DNA of 64,000 bases from Primula veris. Taxonomy: Eukaryota; Streptophyta; Magnoliopsida; Ericales; Primulaceae. Below are positions 57,412 to 64,000 of the stretch, piece after piece. Position 1 is the first letter of the stretch. Every line of letters begins with the position of its first letter. The position numbers were made by a program, and so were the translations under genes. The stretch covers positions 29,808,702-29,872,701 of the forward strand of contig OY821743.1 in the NCBI GenBank assembly GCA_963682055.1, given 5' to 3'. The notes beneath the pieces were generated by a model. That model searched no databases and was not told where the DNA came from. It saw only the letters and a program-made list of their open reading frames with translations.

Positions 57412-59732
57412 TTAAATCACAAGTTTTTTCGGCACAAATGATAGATAAACACACCAGATATTATGTTCTCTTCCTTTATTTGATCCTGAAAAGGAACAAA
57501 TAAAAAATGTGATATATTACTATTTCACTCGCAAGATTAATAAGGAGAAGGAACAGATAAGCTATCTTATTACTTGGCAAAATATCCTGCAAAAACAGTG
57601 AAACACAGTACACAGCTAAGGATAAAATACTTCAATATAATTAAAATTGAAGTGAGTAATAACAAAGAAAAAAAACGACATCTACAATGAAAGCGTCGGA
57701 TTATAACAAACAACACTGGAACGTGCTTAAAATATTTTCGAAAATGAAAGAGAAACATTAAATCTAAGCAGAGGTAAATAACATTAGGATACCGTTATAA
57801 ATTATAATCAATTTAGCAACTGCAAAATTCAGTTTATCTAAAAAATTAATTTCAGGAGGATACAACCATTCAAGTTAAGAATCATTTTTAATTATTAGGG
57901 GAATTGAAAAATGTGAAATTTCATTAAGATACTCACAAAAACGTCAAAGTACAGTGTATAATTATGTACATAATAGAAACTTAGTTGGGCGACTTGTAAA
58001 ATAAAAACGCTCTTATAACCATAAACTTTATTTTATGTAAAACTGCTAATTTAAAATTTGAAGTTCAGAAATCATTCACTCCGGATGAATTAAGGTTATA
58101 CTTAATTGTATTTCAGTGATTGAAAACTGTGCCTTTAACAGTTTTACTATTTTCGTTCATCCAAATATATATTTAGTGTGGATATTCTATAATAATACTA
58201 ACAAAAGACGAAACGTTAATTAAACCACACGAGAAAACTAAATCCAAGAACAAAACAAATAAACTAAAACAATTTTAAAAAGGAAGACAATTATTTATTT
58301 AGTTATAGAAAGGAAGACAATTTAGTTATTATGGAAGACAACCAAAACAAGGTTATTAAGATAAACCTACAAAAGGAAGACAAATATTTTCTTCGATTCT
58401 TGCAGATTCTGTTTCATAAATTCCTTTTATTTAATTTGTAAAAATCTCAAAAGTAGAATATGAAGTAAGACGAGAGACAGAAGGTTAATTAAACAGTTAC
58501 TATTTGGTATATCGTGATTCGTGACCGTTGTAATGACACTTTTAATTAATAACGTTATTGTGTACGTTTTTAATTGCATTTCATATTCTTTATTCTATAA
58601 GGGTTTTTCATTTGAGTACACATATTAATAACGTTGCCAAAATTTTCAAAGATTGCAGAAACTTTAACAAGAAATATACTCGTAACCAGCAAGGCAAAAA
58701 AGACCGAGACCCGATAACCAAGGTTTAACCTAATTCAGTTGTACGTCGAACCTAAACCGTTGGTTATGGTTATCATATCTATAACCTTGTACCGACCGAA
58801 AGTCTGAAACTGTAAACGAAATCCCGAGACATATCATATTTAAAAAAATCTTTTGCAAAATAGATAAATACCATTTTAAAAAGATACTTTATATAGTTTG
58901 ACCGAACTTTTTTTGAAACACCATCAGCACCGCAACCCGTGGCTGGTCAAACTGCTAGGCCAAGTCGATTGTAGGATATAAGCTCTTCCATAAGAAAAGA
59001 ATTAGATGACTAATTTTTGGACATTTGTATGAACCTTCAAATCAATTTTTTTTTTCTAATCTAATCTCTTTGATTCAATTTTCAAATTACTTAATTCCAT
59101 GCAACTTTTCCAAGACTTGCACATTCCATGTCGGGAGAAGACCAGAAAGTTGGACAACAATATTGTGTTCTTACAGAAAATTAAGTACTAATTTAGAGGT
59201 GAAAACAGCATTCCTATGAGTACTGGTAATATAAAATTTCGTTTGGTTGGCTGGGGTGCCTGCATTGATTTTAAAATCTCATCAGTAATACAATATTTCT
59301 TCCGTTTATATCTGCCAGTCCAATTTTGAAACAAATCGCAATGAAAAGGTAAAGAAAATCACAGTTTTTGGCCTTTTCAAGTCTACTGCCGGGCAGATTT
59401 CTATCGGAGCAAGGACTCGTTTAATAAAATCACAATGTAAACAAATTAAAACTCGAATAGGAAAAATACTATCCTGGGCAGAGAAATGGTACAAACTTAA
59501 AAGCAATCCATATCTCACGAAACTTGTCACATTAATTATAACATCATGGAACTAAGTGCTTCCGATAGCAACATTTTGAGTACAACTAGCCCTTGCAGAA
59601 AATAAATGAAAGGTTTGAGTACAAATTTTCGAAGAGATAAATAAGATGGCATATAACCATCTCCAAGTCGATAAAGAAAGCCAAAATAGTCCAAAGTATA
59701 AGCGACGAAGAGCAGAAGTCTGATGAAACGGA
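57412..59732. other. Intergenic region between MGN protein and proteasome gene
   Basis: AT-rich, with the 5' flank of the MGN gene and the 3' flank of the proteasome gene. The word AAAGGAAGACAA recurs three or four times at 58278-58382. The minus-strand frame at 59536-59805 overlaps the last proteasome exon in a different frame and is not a gene. Confidence 0.5.
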
Positions 59733-62700
59733 TCAGTCCATTCTTCCCTTCAAAATTCTTTCGGTCACTTCTGTTGGCGTGCTGCCGAAAATGAAAATAA
59801 AACATATTAAAAATACTTCTATAGAATACTTAAAAGAGTACAAGAATATGAACCAAAAATCTTATCAAGATGGATTATATCTGATAAGCACAATTGCTCA
59901 TACACCTAGAAGTGCTTAATCAAAGAGAGTATTTTTAAAATTTACGGAGACTTACACAACGTAGACGTGTCCACCCCAACCACTCAAACAGTCACGATCT
60001 ACAGACGAAAGTAGTGCTTGTGAAATAGTCTCGAATAATTCTTCAGGTCCCTAGATGAAGTTTAAAACATGCACAAAACTGACTTTTAGCATATTTAAAA
60101 AGAACCACCAATGTGTAATCCCATATATAATTGGAGAACACAAATATGCCAAAACTGATAAATAGATCCAAAATGAAACCCTTTTTACCCAAAACAAATG
60201 ATAAAACGTCATAAAAATAAAAAAGTTGTAAACTTGACAACAAGTGGTTTTGCACAGAAAATTAAGCATTTCTACAAGATCAGTTTTCTCTTGCAAAAGT
60301 TTTAGATGTCCCCAATTATAATTATATACCTAAAATTAAAAATTACGAACCATGTCTGGCTTAAACATTGCCTCACATGCACCATAGAGAGACTCGGAGG
60401 CTGTTCCAGCAACAACAAAATCTTTTGCAAGCTCCCTGCATTTAGAAAGAAAAAAAGGCCAAAAATGTTAAACATAAGGGACAACTCTGTAAAACATAGT
60501 TCATTAGATTCAATTCTCCAAGATCACCATGTAGAATTATAAAAACAAAAACTGCAAAATCTAAAAGCTTGCAAAAATAATTATTTCACGAAGATACTTG
60601 CATAAAATAGGATATTGATCAAGCATTTGACTTTTTGTCGGGTTTGCGATAGATTATGAGAGCAAAACAGAATATGATTTAATCTTAAATTCCAGGAAAA
60701 AAATCTCCCCTTTCCTATTTATCTAAAAGGACCAAAATATTTTAGTTTCCCAAAAAAAAAAATTAAGACCCAAATGCTTTTAGTTAACAAAACTTTTCAC
60801 ACCAGTTAATTATATACAATTTGAATAACATAAATCAAGGTTGGCACACAGTCATTCAAATCTAGCATTCATCATGAGTAGCAAAACATACAAAGATAGT
60901 CGAGTTTCCTTACTTACCTGTTTACCTATTATAAACACCACAATTTATTCCTCTCTTGAATCATGCCATATTCAAATCGCAACCTCAACTTAAATAGACA
61001 AACAAGTTGATGATATATTAGACAAATTACGGAAGTTGTGTTGTGTTAACCATATGAACTTTTTCAAGAAAGATTATTGTAGATACTACCAATTAGTGGT
61101 TAAATTGTAAAAAAGTGAGATAAAAGTACACGGTGATGCTCATTTCTTTTCCTCTCCCAAACCCCACCCTCCTCTGCTCTCACTCACATAAGTTTCTCCT
61201 CCTCAGATATTCACCCCCCTCCCCCTCTCTCTCTCTCTCAAAATGGTCTTGCTCTCTACCAGTGTTATAAAAGGTGCACCCAGGCGCCGCCTAGGCTCAA
61301 GCATGTCATGGACAGCCTCAATTTATGCTAGGCTTATGAATTTAGGAAATTTTTTGGTCAACAGCGGTCAAAGGCGTAATTAGGCTTAACTAGGCAGCTT
61401 AGGTGCATTTAGACGTCAAAGGCGGTCAAAGATTTTTTTAACAGAGTTTTTTTTAGAAGGGTAAAAGGCTGAATTCAAATTTAAAAATCATTATGGGATT
61501 TTTTTCTGGGATTCGAAAGACTAATTGTACTAATGGTTTACAAACAGTGGCAACTATTTTTTTTGGGTTTTTCTTTATTGGAAAAGAAAAAGCTTTAAGC
61601 CAGGGCGAAGCCTAGGGGCGCCTAGGTGTAATTAGGCTGTAGTCAGCCCTTACCGCCCGCCTATCGCCTTGCGCCTTTTATTACAATGCTCCCTACAAAT
61701 CAATGGCATCCTTCAGATCACTCTCTTTCTCTCATTCAGATTGCCTCCCATAAAACATAAACTGTAGAAATTGCATCAGAGCAATATAGTATAATATAGT
61801 TATTTGTGTATTACACTAATGGTGGTTCCTAAATGTTAAAATTCTTATGTTGAAGTTTGATGTTTGAATTCCTTTAACATGCAAATGTTATTTGTTTTGA
61901 TGATACGAAATGGTAATGGTGTTTGGTTTGATGATAGTTTATTTAATTTTGATAATGCATGCTAATATTGTCTGGTTTTAATGAATAAGCATGGTTTATA
62001 TGCTAAAGTTGTTTGGTTTTGATGGTTATACATGCTCATAACTCAGTACATAGTCAAGTGGTTTGATATTAATTGAAAAAGCAAACACCATTAGCATCTA
62101 TACATTTATAAATATAAAGAAAGATGATTTCAAGTAGTATCATCTCCAAAAAGACTTTTGACAGATTTTGAGAACTCTTGATAAAAAAAAAAGTCATAGC
62201 CAGGCAAGAAAGTTGCAGAAAATTAAAGAGGGCAGAGAGAATGTACATTTTGTTCAAACACATATAGACTTAATCAAACGGAATTCATGAAAATTAATAT
62301 AAAAAAATTACGAAAAAATGTAAACACCATGTTTCCTCGATATAAAAACTAAAAACATTAGTTACTAACTGATTTAAATATGTAATGGTCTATGCCCTCT
62401 GGGCTCTGCTGAAAGGTAGGCAAAATATTGATGCTTAATATCAAACTAACTCCACCAACAATCCCTTCCAAATGTATTTAGAAAAAAATTCCATCAACAA
62501 CCCCTTCCGAGTGCATTCAGAAAAAAGTTTCGGCAAGCGTCACTGCCAGTTTGAGCACCTAAATAAGGCTACAAAGGAGGTATGCTGCTATGCATTTAAA
62601 AATGAGCCAATGACTCCAATAGAATCAAACGTATTTATCTTGCCAACTAAGCTATCCCTTCAAGTTGACAATACCTAATCATGTGTTTAACAATCTTATG

Positions 62701-63946
62701 CATATTAGGAGTAATATGCATATGAATACAGTGAAAAACAATAAACATGGTACTAAGTTATGGTAAGTGCTATAAACAAACACAGACAGAAAGAAAAGAT
62801 AAACAGTTACATACTTGGCTCCAATGGAGTCCATAGTGCAGATAAAAGGCTTATCTTCATCTCCCAATCCAGCAATTACAGGTTGGCAGAAATATGGCCC
62901 AAATCTACCTCACAACAAGAAAGGATGTGATCAATTAATAGAAGGGAATTCAAAAAAAGTTGTATATTTCCATAAGTTTCTTTCAAGTGAATACAATCTA
63001 TTTGACCTTCCCTTCTTATTGTCCAAACCAACGACAGATATAATAACGAAATAATTTTATGTCCTCATGAAGAAGAAGAAAAACTGACCACAGAGTTGCA
63101 ACATTGGTCACAAAGGTAATATATACAGTTAACCTCTCGTGTTGTAACATTACCACATCATAATCATGCCAAAGTTTAGAAAAAGTGGCTTGTAGACATT
63201 TTCTTATGTATTGGGAGACAAAACAGAGTTTAGGATAACGGTAAAGGAGAATGCGATATTATACATAGGGTTGCGGTTTACATTTTATTTTTCCAATTTC
63301 ATGGTCTTAAACTTGACCGTAATTAATGAAACGAAATCTCTAGGTAACCCCTGCCTGCTCTAACTTACACCACTACAGGTTACAATACGGGAACTGCTAC
63401 AACTATTTGATCACATTTACTTATTGGGTGTTAAACAAGACATCACGTATGGTAGTTGATGAAGTAACTCAGATATATCAGTCAGCTACCGGTATCAGCT
63501 CAATAAGGCAGGGCAAACGGTCGAAAATTTGCAGCTTTTTCTCGCAAGAAAAATTAGGTAATGCATGTCCCTTAACTTCTTTTTCACCATGACAGAAGAC
63601 AATATATTTGGCAAAATATAGCAATTCAAACCTGCTTGCTAACCAAAATCTAATCTTTTCTTTAGTCAAGCCAGTGAAGTTAACTGTGCAAAACTAACTA
63701 GATGACCATAAGCTCGAGGTTTCGTATCAACTTGATATTAAAACAAATCATGTTGAATTTGATTGACCCGGTAAGATAAACATAAATTTATCGAAGAAAC
63801 ATCAGAAGAACAAATATATATAGTACATTAGCACCGACCTTTTCTCGTACAGAATTGCAGATACTAAGCTGGCAAAGGTTTCAGGCTTCATGTCCCTCTC
63901 TTCTCGAAGCTGATACAGCTTATGCCGAAATACCAGGCGTTGATAA
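59733..63946 (-). CDS. PBC1: 20S proteasome subunit beta type-3 (3' part, runs off right edge)
   Basis: Non-catalytic beta-3 subunit of the 20S proteasome core ring (cytosol and nucleus). Six exons on the minus strand are visible: 63946-63839, 62904-62815, 60435-60351, 60050-59956, 59781-59733, with the first of these continuing codons from exons beyond the window (five exons in total are seen here). Splice phases agree throughout. The translation reads [20 protein letters not shown].., [19 protein letters not shown].., [20 protein letters not shown].., [20 protein letters not shown].., and ends ERILKGRMD, the usual C terminus. Identity to known plant PBC1 is very high by eye, and no stop or frameshift is seen. 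The missing part is roughly the first 70 residues. The intron 62814-60436 carries a hAT-like insertion. Confidence 0.93.
61214..61240. repeat. CT-rich microsatellite
   Basis: CCCCCTCCCCCTCTCTCTCT and further CT units in a proteasome-gene intron, just left of the hAT-like element. Confidence 0.85.
61252..61696. mobile_element. hAT-like element in PBC1 intron
   Basis: The element (61260-61688, 429 bp) begins CAGTGTTATAAAAGGTGC and ends GCGCCTTTTATTACAATG (inward CATTGTAATAAAAGGCGC). Flanks CTCTCTAC and CTCCCTAC match at 7 of 8 positions. Sub-terminal CGCCGCCTAGGC words resemble the element in SMC3 intron 6. No ORF. Confidence 0.75.
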
Positions 63947-64000
63947 CTTCAAAAGCCAAAGAAATAATATTATCAATGAGAACATTAGAATGTATTTAGT

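Noticed and set aside
59536..59805. 89-codon minus-strand frame
   Set aside because: Overlaps the last PBC1 exon in another frame; the spliced frame gives the known C terminus.

Overview
The window is nuclear DNA of a flowering plant, most likely a eudicot. It is AT-rich, its genes have many introns with GT..AG (some GC..AG) borders, the encoded proteins are typical of plants, and much of the sequence is transposon-derived. The species cannot be named from this sequence.

Region by region. 1-16.9 kb holds no host gene that I can support. It is a nest of mobile-element remains: a minus-strand Ty3/gypsy 5' end (gag start, primer-binding site, LTR) that meets an inverted copy of the same LTR, a 1.1 kb foldback, a poly(A)-tailed insert with a long target duplication, two hAT-like elements side by side on one target site, a foldback at 7.4-7.8 kb, a GC-rich fragment, SINE-like pieces, and two tandem copies of a T-rich element. 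16.99-27.49 kb is an ILR1-type amidohydrolase gene (5 exons, 428 aa) whose second intron is 6.5 kb of transposon debris and whose promoter carries a repeat insertion. 28.4-31.4 kb is a GC-rich relic that I read as the end of a Tat-type retrotransposon: an antisense two-exon ORF with an internal stop, followed by a plus-strand LTR. 31.4-35.2 kb holds short non-autonomous elements.

35.2-43.0 kb is an SMC3 cohesin gene (13 exons, about 1200 aa). 45.0-50.2 kb is a family 3 aldehyde dehydrogenase (10 exons, 489 aa). 53.4-50.9 kb (minus) is a DnaJ/HSP40 C-terminal-domain protein without a J domain (393 aa). 57.4-56.0 kb (minus) is a small Cys-rich membrane protein with an N-terminal MGN (195 aa). 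63.9-59.7 kb (minus) is the 3' part of the 20S proteasome beta-3 (PBC1) gene, which runs off the right edge.

The host genes are unrelated housekeeping or stress functions (auxin-conjugate hydrolysis, chromosome cohesion, aldehyde detoxification, chaperoning, proteolysis). They do not form a pathway or cluster. I found no convincing new biological system. The most notable points are the loss of the conserved GGHAA motif in the amidohydrolase, the retrotransposon antisense gene with its own TATA box and intron, the two large palindromes at 0.6-3.3 kb, the double hAT insertion at one site, and inverted repeats flanking the first exon of the aldehyde dehydrogenase gene. All exon borders were set by eye from splice signals, phase and family resemblance.
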